A stretch of DNA of 64,000 bases from Catenovulum maritimum (lineage in GTDB: Bacteria; Pseudomonadota; Gammaproteobacteria; Enterobacterales; Alteromonadaceae), in NCBI RefSeq assembly GCF_001050375.1, contig NZ_KQ130494.1:52241-116240 (forward strand), written 5' to 3'. The position numbers were made by a program, and so were the translations under genes. The notes under the pieces were generated by a model. It had not been told where the DNA came from. It worked only from the letters and a program-made list of their open reading frames with translations, and made no database searches. This document shows, in pieces, positions 55,938-64,000 of this stretch. The stretch's first letter is position 1, and each line of letters starts with the position of its first letter.

Positions 55938-56914
55938 TAACAGAGCAAAACGAAGAAACGACAATTCCGTTTACACCTGGTCGACTTCTTAGAGAAGGGC
56001 GAATTGAGGCTGGGTTTTCTGAACAGGATGTCGCAGATAGTTTAAATTTAAAATTAGATATAGTGCGCGCGATTGAAAGTAATGATTTTACAAAAATAGC
56101 GGCACCCACATTCGCGAAAGGTTATTTGAGGGCTTATTCTAAGCTGATCGGTGTTGATGATGCATTAGCGGTTGAGCTTTATAACCAAATGGGTCTTGAT
56201 AAAGCGAATCAAAGCGCTGGCATGAAAAGCTTCTCTATGCGAACTAAGCGTGAATCCAACGATAGTAAATTAATGCTAGTTAGCTACATTATCATTATTA
56301 TTGTGATAGGTATGGCGGTTGTTTGGTGGTGGCAACAAAAACCTCAAGCTTCGAATGCATTAGTCGAGCAAGATAGTTTAGCTCAAACTCAGCCTGTAGC
56401 GTCCCCCCCAACGAATGTTGAAAATTTAGGACTGCAAGAGACGCCACAAGTTGTCACTCAAATTCAAGAGTCGGATACGCTGGAAAAGCCTAACGCTGTT
56501 GAAGCCGAGCCAATTACCTCTGAAAATGAACTCGAGACTAATAATGAAGGCGATACCGAAGCGGTAAGCAAAGAAGAAACGTCATTGGTAACACAGGTTC
56601 AGCAAAAAGTTGAGGAAGTTGAAGAGGCTGAGAATAATATAGTTTCGACTAAGTTAGTCGATTCTCCGACGAGCGACATAGTTATGACGTTCAATCAAGA
56701 TTGTTGGATTGAGATCATTGATTCACAAGGTGAAAAAATTGCTTACGGAGTGAAAACTGCTGGCCGAGTTATGCCTGTATCTGGTTTTAAACCGTTTAAG
56801 GTCACCGTTTGTGCACCCGAAAAAGTCGCCGTCGAGTTTGAATCTCAATCAATCGATATGAACAAATTTAAGCAAGGTATGGTTGCTCGTTTTGAGCTTC
56901 CTTTAGAGAATTAA
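55934..56914 (+). CDS. rodZ: Cytoskeletal protein RodZ
   Basis: The 326-residue bitopic protein couples MreB to the wall machinery. It has an N-terminal HTH domain (residues 13-95: [40 protein letters not shown]). One membrane helix (about 115-134) is followed by an acidic periplasmic linker and a DUF4115 beta domain ([20 protein letters not shown] to the end). It overlaps pilW by four bases and precedes ispG by four. This is the known operon order. Confidence 0.94.
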   Translation: MITEQNEETTIPFTPGRLLREGRIEAGFSEQDVADSLNLKLDIVRAIESNDFTKIAAPTFAKGYLRAYSKLIGVDDALAVELYNQMGLDKANQSAGMKSFSMRTKRESNDSKLMLVSYIIIIIVIGMAVVWWWQQKPQASNALVEQDSLAQTQPVASPPTNVENLGLQETPQVVTQIQESDTLEKPNAVEAEPITSENELETNNEGDTEAVSKEETSLVTQVQQKVEEVEEAENNIVSTKLVDSPTSDIVMTFNQDCWIEIIDSQGEKIAYGVKTAGRVMPVSGFKPFKVTVCAPEKVAVEFESQSIDMNKFKQGMVARFELPLEN

Positions 56915-56918
56915 TCTT

Positions 56919-58037
56919 ATGTTCCATGAATCGCCAATAAAACGAAAATTAACGAAAAAAATCTGGGTAGGTGATGTTGCTGTTGGTGGTGATGCACCTA
57001 TATCAGTGCAGTCTATGACAAACACTTTAACCACAGATGTAGAAGCGACTGTTGCCCAAATTAATCGCATTGCACAAGCAGGTGGTGATCTTGTTCGCGT
57101 ATCTGTGCCCACTATGGATGCGGCCGAGGCGTTTAAATTTATTAAACAACAGGTTTCGGTACCATTAATTGCAGACATCCACTTTGATTATCGAATCGCG
57201 TTAAAGGTCGCTGAATATGGGGTTGATTGCTTACGTATTAACCCAGGAAATATAGGCAGAGAAGACAGAATTCGAGCTGTCGTTGATTGTGCGAGAGATA
57301 AAAACATCCCAATTCGTATTGGTGTTAATGGCGGTTCGTTAGAAAAAGACTTACAAGAAAAGTATGGTGAACCAACCGCTGACGCTTTGTTTGAATCGGC
57401 TATGCGTCATGTCGATATTTTAGACAGACTCAATTTTGACCAGTTTAAAGTGAGTGTTAAAGCTTCAGATGTGTTTTTAGCGGTTGATGCTTATCGCTTG
57501 TTATCTAAGCAAATAGATAACCCGCTTCATTTAGGTATTACTGAAGCGGGTGGTGCTAGAGCTGGTGCGGTTAAATCGGCTATCGGTTTAGGTATTTTGC
57601 TGAATGAAGGTATAGGTGATACGCTTCGTGTCTCGTTAGCGGCAGACCCGGTTGAAGAAATTAAAATCGGTTTTGATATTTTAAAATCATTAAAAATTCG
57701 TTCACGAGGGATTAATTTTATTGCCTGCCCAAGTTGTTCAAGACAAGAGTTTGATGTTATCAAAACGATGAATGCGCTTGAAGAAAGACTTGAGGATATT
57801 GTTACGCCTATGTCTGTTTCTGTTATCGGCTGTGTCGTCAATGGACCAGGTGAAGCTTTAGCGACAGATGTCGGCTTAGCTGGCGCGAATCAAAAAAGTG
57901 GTTTTTATTTAGGCGGTGAGCGTCAAAAAGAACGCATTGATAATGATAATATTGTTGATACCCTAGAGAAACACATTAGAGCGAAAGCCTCTATGTTAGA
58001 TGAAGAGAACAGAATAAAAGTTGAGCAGTTAGATTAG
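56919..58037 (+). CDS. ispG: 4-hydroxy-3-methylbut-2-enyl diphosphate synthase (flavodoxin)
   Basis: This iron-sulfur enzyme of the MEP isoprenoid pathway has 372 residues. The N-terminal barrel has [19 protein letters not shown] and [12 protein letters not shown]. The C-terminal cluster domain has [14 protein letters not shown] and [14 protein letters not shown], giving the three cysteines for the [4Fe-4S] centre. It starts four bases after rodZ. Confidence 0.97.
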   Translation: MFHESPIKRKLTKKIWVGDVAVGGDAPISVQSMTNTLTTDVEATVAQINRIAQAGGDLVRVSVPTMDAAEAFKFIKQQVSVPLIADIHFDYRIALKVAEYGVDCLRINPGNIGREDRIRAVVDCARDKNIPIRIGVNGGSLEKDLQEKYGEPTADALFESAMRHVDILDRLNFDQFKVSVKASDVFLAVDAYRLLSKQIDNPLHLGITEAGGARAGAVKSAIGLGILLNEGIGDTLRVSLAADPVEEIKIGFDILKSLKIRSRGINFIACPSCSRQEFDVIKTMNALEERLEDIVTPMSVSVIGCVVNGPGEALATDVGLAGANQKSGFYLGGERQKERIDNDNIVDTLEKHIRAKASMLDEENRIKVEQLD

Positions 58038-58060
58038 TTCAATTGATAAAAACTCTCAAA

Positions 58061-58089
58061 CTGGCATCTTAGTTAGGTTTGAGTATAAT
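58061..58089 (+). promoter_or_regulatory. Candidate sigma-70 promoter for hisS
   Basis: A perfect -10 TATAAT (58084-58089) follows a -35-like CTGGCA (58061-58066) at 17 bp. It lies 57 bases before the hisS GTG, in the 108-bp gap after ispG. Confidence 0.55.
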
Positions 58090-58145
58090 TCCAATTTTAA
58101 AAAATACCTGTCATTGCGCAGCAGGTTGAAGAAGTGAGATTTTAG

Positions 58146-59420
58146 GTGTCCAAAAATATTCAGGCAATTCGTGGTATGAACGACTGCCTCCCACAGCAAA
58201 CGCCTGTTTGGCAAAAAGTTGAATCAGTTTTACGCGATGTAACTAGCTCATATGGTTATAGCGAAATTAGAATGCCAATTGTCGAGCAAACTGAATTATT
58301 TAAACGTTCGATTGGTGAAGTGACTGATATTGTTGAAAAAGAAATGTACACCTTTGATGATCGCAATGGTGACAGTTTAACGCTTCGACCAGAAGGAACT
58401 GCAAGTTGTGTTCGTGCCGGTAATGAGCATGGCTTATTGTATAATCAAGTTCAGCGTTTATGGTATATGGGACCTATGTTCCGTCATGAAAGACCGCAAA
58501 AAGGTCGTTACCGTCAATTTCATCAGTTTGGTGTTGAAACATTCGGCATGGCAGGTCCAGATGTAGACGCTGAAATCATTGCACTAACGGCTAGATTTTG
58601 GAAAAAATTTGGTTTAGCAGACAAAGTTAGATTAGAAATTAATTCACTTGGTTCAAACGAAGAGAGAGCGACGTATCGTGACGCTTTAATCGAATTCTTA
58701 AAGCTACACCAAGACATACTGGATGATGATTGTAAGCGTAGAATGCTGACTAATCCGCTTCGTGTGCTGGATACTAAAAATCCAGATATTCAAGCTGTGC
58801 TAGTTGATGCACCTAAATTATCAGATTACTTTGGCGAAGACTCTAAAGCGCATTTTTCTGGTTTATGCCAAAGACTTGATCAATTTGGTATTGAATACAC
58901 GGTTAATGATAGGTTAGTTCGTGGTTTAGACTATTACAATTACACGGTTTTTGAATGGATAACAGATAGTCTTGGCGCACAAGGTACTGTATGCGCGGGT
59001 GGCCGATACGATTGCTTGGTAGAACAATTAGGCGGTAAAGCAACGCCAGCTGTTGGTTTTGCGATGGGCATTGAGAGGCTCGTGCTTTTATTAGAAACTT
59101 TAGGTTTAGATAAAGATGTCCGCCCAGTGGTTGATGTTTATGTTGTAACTTTAGGTGAAAAAGCGGAACTTATCGCGCCTTCAAGAGTCGAAACGCTTCG
59201 AGATTTATACCCTAATGCACGTATTCAAGTAAACTGCGGTGGTGGCAACTTTAAGAAGCAATTTAAAAAAGCAGATAAAAGCGGCGCTGAAATCGCACTT
59301 GTGTTTGGTGATGACGAAATAGAACAAGATAAAGTCACAGTAAAATACTTAAGAGAACAACAAGAACAACAAAGCAAAACATTAGCTGAGCTAGCTGATC
59401 TTTTGGCAAAATATAATTAA
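58146..59420 (+). CDS. hisS: Histidyl-tRNA synthetase
   Basis: The class II synthetase of 424 residues has [19 protein letters not shown] at the start. Motif 2 is [19 protein letters not shown] followed by [18 protein letters not shown]. The HisA motifs are [15 protein letters not shown] and [13 protein letters not shown]. The C-terminal anticodon-binding domain is about 325-424. The start is GTG 58146. A candidate promoter lies in the upstream gap. Confidence 0.97.
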   Translation: MSKNIQAIRGMNDCLPQQTPVWQKVESVLRDVTSSYGYSEIRMPIVEQTELFKRSIGEVTDIVEKEMYTFDDRNGDSLTLRPEGTASCVRAGNEHGLLYNQVQRLWYMGPMFRHERPQKGRYRQFHQFGVETFGMAGPDVDAEIIALTARFWKKFGLADKVRLEINSLGSNEERATYRDALIEFLKLHQDILDDDCKRRMLTNPLRVLDTKNPDIQAVLVDAPKLSDYFGEDSKAHFSGLCQRLDQFGIEYTVNDRLVRGLDYYNYTVFEWITDSLGAQGTVCAGGRYDCLVEQLGGKATPAVGFAMGIERLVLLLETLGLDKDVRPVVDVYVVTLGEKAELIAPSRVETLRDLYPNARIQVNCGGGNFKKQFKKADKSGAEIALVFGDDEIEQDKVTVKYLREQQEQQSKTLAELADLLAKYN

Positions 59421-59429
59421 GGGGTTGTA

Positions 59430-60059
59430 ATGGAAATTTATTCTACTGAAGAGCAGCAAGTTGAAGCTATTAAAAGCTTCTGGGCTAAATATGGTAACGC
59501 TGCAATTGGCGGCGTTATTATTGGTTTAGCCAGTATTTACGGTTTTAATGCATACCAAGATAGCCAACTTGAAACTCAAGAAGCAAACTCAAATGCTTAT
59601 GTTGCGGCGAGTGAATCTAATGAAGCAAGCAAATTAGCTAGCTACGTTGAAAGCAACAAAGATTCTGGTTATGCAACATTGGCTGCTTTAAAATTAGCTA
59701 AAATTTACGTTGAGCAGGATGATTTAGCACAAGCTAAAACCCAATTAAAATGGGTTGCTGCAAACGCAGCTGACAGCTCTTTAGTTGATTTAGCAAACTT
59801 GAGATTAGCTAGAATTTTAGTATCCGAAGCTAATTTAGATGAAGCCTTAAGTTTAGTTCAAGTTTCTAAAACAGAAGCTTTTACCGCTCAATTCGCTGAA
59901 TTAGTTGGCGATATTCAGCTTGCAAAAGAAGATAGTTCAGCAGCCCGAATCGCTTATCAAAAAGCTGCAGATAACGGTGGGTTGACTTCTAACCCAGGAT
60001 TGAAAATGAAACTAGATAATCTAGCTGTTGATAACGGCATAGTGGCGGTTCTTCCTTAA
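59430..60059 (+). CDS. yfgM: YfgM, SecYEG-associated TPR membrane protein
   Basis: The 209-residue protein has one N-terminal membrane helix (about 22-40, AAIGGVIIGLASIYGFNAYQ) and a periplasmic TPR-like domain (LAALKLAKIYVEQDDLAQAK). In E. coli YfgM works with PpiD at the Sec translocon. Its place between hisS and bamB is conserved. It overlaps bamB by one base. Confidence 0.92.
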   Translation: MEIYSTEEQQVEAIKSFWAKYGNAAIGGVIIGLASIYGFNAYQDSQLETQEANSNAYVAASESNEASKLASYVESNKDSGYATLAALKLAKIYVEQDDLAQAKTQLKWVAANAADSSLVDLANLRLARILVSEANLDEALSLVQVSKTEAFTAQFAELVGDIQLAKEDSSAARIAYQKAADNGGLTSNPGLKMKLDNLAVDNGIVAVLP

Positions 60060-61255
60060 TGACTCGAAATATACTCTCGGCGGTTATTTTATCTGCTTGC
60101 TTAATTAGCTGTGCTTCTAATGATGAAAACGAAGACTTATTGCCAGCCCCTAAACCTGAAATTAACAATCAAGTTGCGGTAGAGGTTGAGTGGTCTGAAT
60201 CAGTTGGAAGTGGTGTTGAAAATTATTTTTCTAGATTGAAACCAGCGGTTGGTTATGAGCAAGTATATGCTGCTGATAGAGTAGGTTATGTTTCTGCTTT
60301 TTCCATTAAAGATGGTGATGAGGTTTGGACGACAGACTTACGCCCTGCCGAGGAAAGCTATTGGCGTTTTTTAGGTTTAAATTTTTCGCCAGCAATTCGA
60401 GTTTCTGGATTAGTTGCCTCTTACGAGAAAGTTTTCATTGGTTGTGAAAATGGGGAATTAATCGCGCTTGATGTTAAAACAGGTAAAGAATTGTGGCGTA
60501 CTAAAGTCAGTGGCGAGATACTTTCACCTCCTATCGCGGAAGAATCAAAAGTTATTGTAAACCTTGGCTCGGGCAACACGGTTGCATTTAATGCTGTTGA
60601 TGGCGAACAAATTTGGGAGTCTGTTGCTGATGTCCCTTCTTTGACTTTACGAGGCGCATCATCTCCAGCTTATGCTCAAGGTGGTGTTTTTGTCGGTAGC
60701 GCTACAGGTAAAATCTTGACTTACGCTGCTGCTAACGGCCAATTAGCTTGGGATGTATCTGTTGCTAACGCTCAGGGTGCAACTGAGTTGGCCCGAATCG
60801 TTGATATAGATTCTACGCCAATCTTTTCGGGTACTAATTTGTTCGCCTTGTCTGCAGGTGGTGCTTTAGTTTCGGTCGATGTCAGAACTAGCCGTGTAGT
60901 CTGGAAACGAGATTATCGTGGTTATGAGAATATTACTCATAGTTTCACGAGTTTATATTTATCAGATGACCATAGCCATATATACGCACTTGATAGTAAA
61001 ACTGGCGTAGAAAAGTGGAGCAATCTAGTTCTAAGGAACCGGCAGGTTACGGCTGGTACAGTTTTTAAAGACTATTATGTTGTTGGTGACTTTGATGGTT
61101 ATTTATACTTTTTTGATAAGTCTAATGGCGAGCTAAAGAGTATGATAAGTGTTTCTGGTGATGCGCTATTAGCACAACCTGTTGTTGCTGATGAATTATT
61201 ACTAATTCAGACACGCGATGGCGACATAAAAGCCTTAAAAATAAATTCTAAATAA
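60059..61255 (+). CDS. bamB: Outer-membrane protein assembly factor BamB
   Basis: A lipoprotein of the BAM complex with 398 residues. The signal peptide ends in LISCAS with the lipidated cysteine near residue 19. Eight PQQ-like beta-propeller blades follow, seen as repeated VYAADRVGYVSAF, LIALDVKTGKELWRTKV and ILTYAAANGQLAWDVSV units. It is directly joined to trmO (ATG just after its stop), whereas der usually follows in enterobacteria. Confidence 0.95.
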   Translation: MTRNILSAVILSACLISCASNDENEDLLPAPKPEINNQVAVEVEWSESVGSGVENYFSRLKPAVGYEQVYAADRVGYVSAFSIKDGDEVWTTDLRPAEESYWRFLGLNFSPAIRVSGLVASYEKVFIGCENGELIALDVKTGKELWRTKVSGEILSPPIAEESKVIVNLGSGNTVAFNAVDGEQIWESVADVPSLTLRGASSPAYAQGGVFVGSATGKILTYAAANGQLAWDVSVANAQGATELARIVDIDSTPIFSGTNLFALSAGGALVSVDVRTSRVVWKRDYRGYENITHSFTSLYLSDDHSHIYALDSKTGVEKWSNLVLRNRQVTAGTVFKDYYVVGDFDGYLYFFDKSNGELKSMISVSGDALLAQPVVADELLLIQTRDGDIKALKINSK

Positions 61256-61957
61256 ATGTCTCAACAGGCGTTACATTTTGACATTGTAGGTGTGATCGAA
61301 TCACCTTATAAAGAAAAATTTGCAACGCCTCGCCAACCTAATTTGGTTCAAGATGCTCATGCTAGAATCAAGATCCAGCCAGCTTACAATAAATTAGAAG
61401 CCTTCTATGGCCTTGAATCTTTTAGTCACATATGGCTTATGTTTCTTTTTAGTCAGACTGCAGATAAAGGATGGAAACCGCTTGTTCGACCACCTAGATT
61501 AGGCGGTAACAATAAATTAGGTGTATTTGCGACTCGTTCTACTTTTCGGCCTAATCCGGTTGGGCTTTCAGCAGTTAAGTTAGAATCAATCTCTCAAGAG
61601 AATAATCAAATATATATTAATGTGTCTGGTATCGATTTGATTGATAATACGCCAATAATTGATATTAAACCTTATATTACCTATTCAGATTCAATTCCTA
61701 ACGCAACGTCAAGCTATGCTCAAGATAAACAGAAAGGTTTTGATAAAGTTGAAATCGCACCAGAAATCGAGGCGATATTAGAGCAAGATGTTCACTCATT
61801 GAACTTTATTAAGCAAACTCTCATTCAAGACCCTAGACCGGCCTATAAAAGAAATAAGCCAGATGAAAAAGTATATGGTTCTGAACTGGGTGCATATAAT
61901 GTTAAGTGGCAGGTAAAAGAGAATACCTGTTACATCATTAATTTAGTTAAATTATAA
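61256..61957 (+). CDS. trmO: tRNA (N6-threonylcarbamoyladenosine(37)-N6)-methyltransferase TrmO
   Basis: The 233-residue TsaA/YaeB-family enzyme methylates t6A37 of tRNAThr. The family sequence is FDIVGVIESPYKEKFATPRQ, then GLESFSHIWLMFLFSQT. PVGLSAVKLESISQ and the proposed SAM-binding GVFATRSTFRPNPVGLS also fit. The C-terminal RPAYKRNKPDEKVYG is conserved. It takes the position of der in the standard cluster and is followed by element H, which fills the gap to the next convergent gene. Confidence 0.9.
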   Translation: MSQQALHFDIVGVIESPYKEKFATPRQPNLVQDAHARIKIQPAYNKLEAFYGLESFSHIWLMFLFSQTADKGWKPLVRPPRLGGNNKLGVFATRSTFRPNPVGLSAVKLESISQENNQIYINVSGIDLIDNTPIIDIKPYITYSDSIPNATSSYAQDKQKGFDKVEIAPEIEAILEQDVHSLNFIKQTLIQDPRPAYKRNKPDEKVYGSELGAYNVKWQVKENTCYIINLVKL

Positions 61958-61973
61958 GTGAGCCAAACTAAAT

Positions 61974-62163
61974 AAACTCAACAAGGGAAAAAAACTTGCT
62001 TTCTTGAGGGCCTTTTGCTGATAACTGCGTTGAATCCGCTAGTAATAGCCAGCTATTACTAGCAAAATTCGTACTGATCTAAGAAGATCACCTATCAATA
62101 AATAGAATATAATAATATCAACAGCTTGGGTGGTTTGGATGATTTTTATCCAGAGTTAAGATT
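61974..62163. mobile_element. MITE-like element H, copy 2 (190 bp, inverted)
   Basis: The reverse complement of this segment aligns end to end with the copy at 26292-26486. Shared features are the CTTTCTTGAGGGCC and TAACTGCGTTGAA segments, a central palindrome AGTAATAGC-CA-GCTATTACT... and the right end TTATCCAGAGTTAAGATT (62146-62163). The left end (61974-61991) is more degenerate. It occupies nearly the whole gap between trmO and smp, which converge on it. Confidence 0.78.
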
Positions 62164-62171
62164 CAATACGT

Positions 62172-62729
62172 TTATTGCTCAGAATGCTCTGAGGTAATAT
62201 TGGATTTATAAAAAGCTCTGCTCATTAGAAAACTAGCTAATGCAATCAAAAAGACTATAAATCTAACATCATTACTATTTTTAGCTTGTATTAGTTTATC
62301 TATATTACCTAGGTAGTCAGAGTTGTAGTTTATTTCTAGGTAGCCGACTAAATTGTTATTCTCGTCATGGATCTCAGACACTGTAGTATAAGCAGAATCG
62401 ATAGCTGGTTTTGAGTCTAAAATTATTTTAGCCATTCCTTTTTCATCGGCAATTTTAAGGTAGTTAATTTCATCGATAGAATAAGCAGATGTGAGGACTT
62501 GTTCTAGTTGTTTACTGTCAAAAGGTAGCTTAACTTGCTTATTAATAAGTTCATTATAATTGTGAGCTGTTTGATATTGGTTGTTGGCAAGCGTTTGATG
62601 GATCTCGCCTTGACTATTGAACCAATAGAAAATTGAATAGCAAACTAGTAGTGTCGATAAACTTGCCTGCAACACTTTTCGGTATATCCATTTAATATCT
62701 TGGCTATGATTAACCTGTCTAACTGGCAT
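62172..62729 (-). CDS. SMP/YtjB-family membrane protein
   Basis: The 185-residue protein has two membrane helices (about 22-38 and 150-166) that frame a periplasmic domain. It has TLANNQYQTAHNYNELI and VGYLEINYNSDY. Enterobacterial Smp/YtjB is divergent from serB and related to the periplasmic domain of sensor kinases. The same divergent position is found here. The function is unknown (AhpA-type roles have been suggested). Its 3' end faces element H. Confidence 0.75.
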   Translation of the reverse strand: MPVRQVNHSQDIKWIYRKVLQASLSTLLVCYSIFYWFNSQGEIHQTLANNQYQTAHNYNELINKQVKLPFDSKQLEQVLTSAYSIDEINYLKIADEKGMAKIILDSKPAIDSAYTTVSEIHDENNNLVGYLEINYNSDYLGNIDKLIQAKNSNDVRFIVFLIALASFLMSRAFYKSNITSEHSEQ

Positions 62730-62825
62730 TTTTAACTCGCTAACGTCAAACTAATGAAATTGGTAACTACAAACTAATTTTATTTCCTGTAAAATCAGCA
62801 AAAAAATTTACCCTTAAGGTTTAAT

Positions 62826-63863
62826 GTGAACAATTATATCATAAATGAAACTATCGATTTATCTACATCAAAGCACATAGGTAGATCTTATCTTAGCAGT
62901 TTAGACAATAATGGACAGCAAACGATTGTCTTAGATCCTAAAGATTTAAAGTCTTATGCTTTAGGTAAATCAGAAAATGCAAACTCAATAAAAAATGAAA
63001 TTGTTATTTATGGTGAAAGTTTTACTTTAGAGAATTTAGATCATGTTTTAAATAAACTGAGTTCTTCTATTATAAATATTGCAATTATACCTGCACTAGA
63101 TGGCGAAGATGATTGTGCTATTTCATTCCAGCTTTCAGAAAAAATAGACACTGAAACATTTAATTCATTAAAACTATGGGCAAGTGAATTTAAAGCAGAT
63201 GTATGGCAGTTAAGTGAAAGGGCTAATATTAATCAGCCGGGTTTACTATTAATGGATATGGATTCAACTGTTATAAAAATTGAATGCATTGATGAAATAG
63301 CGAAACTTGCTGGAGTAGGGGAGGAAGTCGCAAAAGTAACTGAGCTTGCAATGCAAGGGAAACTAGACTTTGCTGAAAGCTTGAAAGGTCGAGTTGGAAC
63401 ATTGGCAAATTGTAACGAAGGCGTTTTACAAACGGTTGCAGAAAACTTACCGCTTATGCATGGCCTTGAAAGATTAGTAAAAGTGCTTAAAGCCCATAAC
63501 TGGAGATTGGCTATTGCTTCAGGTGGCTTCACGTTTTTTGCTGATAAATTAAAAGACTTATTACAATTAGATGCTGCAGTTGCTAATGTTTTAGAAATCA
63601 AAGACGGTGTTTTAACTGGTAAAGTGATTGGCGGTATTGTTGATGCGCAAGTGAAAGCTGATACTTTAGGGAAATTAGCATCTGAATTCTCAATTGAAAA
63701 TAGTCAGACGATTGCAATGGGGGATGGCGCTAACGATTTAGTTATGATGGCTGCTGCCGGTTTAGGTGTTGCATTTGAAGCTAAACCACTAGTACAAGAA
63801 AAAGCAGATGTTGCGATTAATTTTCATGGGCTTGATGCATTATTGTTTATTTTAAGTAGATAA
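62826..63863 (+). CDS. serB: Phosphoserine phosphatase
   Basis: The last step of serine synthesis. The 345-residue HAD protein has an N-terminal region of about 135 residues with an ACT-like fold, as in enterobacterial SerB. The catalytic part is LLMDMDSTVIKIECIDEIA (two Asp), followed by IASGGFTFFADKL and MGDGANDLVMMAAAGLG. The start is GTG 62826 with ACCCTTAAGGTT upstream. It is divergent from smp and ends before a terminator. Confidence 0.96.
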   Translation: MNNYIINETIDLSTSKHIGRSYLSSLDNNGQQTIVLDPKDLKSYALGKSENANSIKNEIVIYGESFTLENLDHVLNKLSSSIINIAIIPALDGEDDCAISFQLSEKIDTETFNSLKLWASEFKADVWQLSERANINQPGLLLMDMDSTVIKIECIDEIAKLAGVGEEVAKVTELAMQGKLDFAESLKGRVGTLANCNEGVLQTVAENLPLMHGLERLVKVLKAHNWRLAIASGGFTFFADKLKDLLQLDAAVANVLEIKDGVLTGKVIGGIVDAQVKADTLGKLASEFSIENSQTIAMGDGANDLVMMAAAGLGVAFEAKPLVQEKADVAINFHGLDALLFILSR

Positions 63864-63882
63864 GCTTAATTATTCATACTTT

Positions 63883-63909
63883 AAAGAAAAGCTCCAATGG
63901 AGCTTTTCT
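63883..63909 (+). terminator. Terminator after serB
   Basis: A 12-bp perfect stem AAGAAAAGCTCC/GGAGCTTTTCTT with loop AAT is followed by GTTTTT. The remaining 91 bases to the window end show no gene. Confidence 0.92.
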
Positions 63910-64000
63910 TGTTTTTACATATTTAAAAATCATAAACGACAAGGTATATGGGTACAAAATATACATTTTTAGATTGATTCGTATGCTTTTTAATCGAACG

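Overview
The window looks like chromosomal DNA of a low-GC marine gammaproteobacterium, most likely in the Alteromonadales. The basis is gene order and family resemblance: rne/rluC, yceF, yceD-rpmF-plsX-fabHDG-acpP-fabF-pabC-mltG-tmk-holB-pilZ-tatD, parC-plsC, pilW-rodZ-ispG-hisS-yfgM-bamB and smp/serB. A genus such as Catenovulum would fit but cannot be proved here. No tRNA, rRNA, CRISPR array, prophage or intact transposase gene was found.

Region 1 (1-18971, all plus strand) is a surface-polysaccharide locus entered part-way. It opens with the end of a nonulosonic-acid (legionaminic/neuraminic type) module: a NeuD/LegH-like acyltransferase tail, a CBS-linked sugar nucleotidyltransferase and a CMP-nonulosonate synthetase. 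Two Gfo/Idh/MocA oxidoreductases, a Wzx-like flippase, a GT52/polysialyltransferase-like protein, an O-acetyltransferase, a Wzy-like polymerase and a GT4 enzyme follow. Then come another Gfo/Idh/MocA enzyme, a fused alcohol dehydrogenase-Gfo/Idh/MocA protein, a heparinase II/III-like protein and a WbuB-like GT4. The locus closes with a WbpV-like reductase, a PglC-like phosphoglycosyltransferase, a WbpM-like dehydratase and a terminator. Together these could make a nonulosonate-containing, Wzy-dependent glycan started on a 6-deoxy-HexNAc lipid carrier.

Region 2 (18972-28887) holds nucleotide-sugar supply genes (manC, a manB-like gene, ugd, a UDP-glucuronate epimerase) and a DTW-domain gene, set between islands of repeats. 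A 25-codon relic of the canonical ManB N-terminus lies just before the intact phosphomannomutase gene. The repeats include a 24-bp core in several variants, a REP-like hairpin, a fixed D-E-A composite (three copies), a MITE-like element with about 30-bp inverted ends (three copies), a 216-bp tandem repeat, and an approximately 50-bp insertion found at the same core position in three differing copies. A fifth island lies at 37733-38150.

Region 3 (28888-36103) has a two-receiver/PAS protein without an output domain, divergent from a receiver-less winged-helix protein. DUF445 and rne genes follow. The rne upstream region holds three strong hairpins that could form its autoregulatory leader.

Region 4 (36104-53463) is the conserved rluC to rraB block: ribosome maturation, fatty-acid synthesis, cell-wall lysis, DNA replication, topoisomerase IV and phospholipid synthesis. 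Region 5 (53464-64000) carries ndk, rlmN, pilW, rodZ, ispG, hisS, yfgM, bamB, trmO, smp and serB. A second MITE-like family (about 190-195 bp, 18-bp inverted ends) has two full copies in opposite orientation at 26292-26486 and 61974-62163, plus isolated ends elsewhere.
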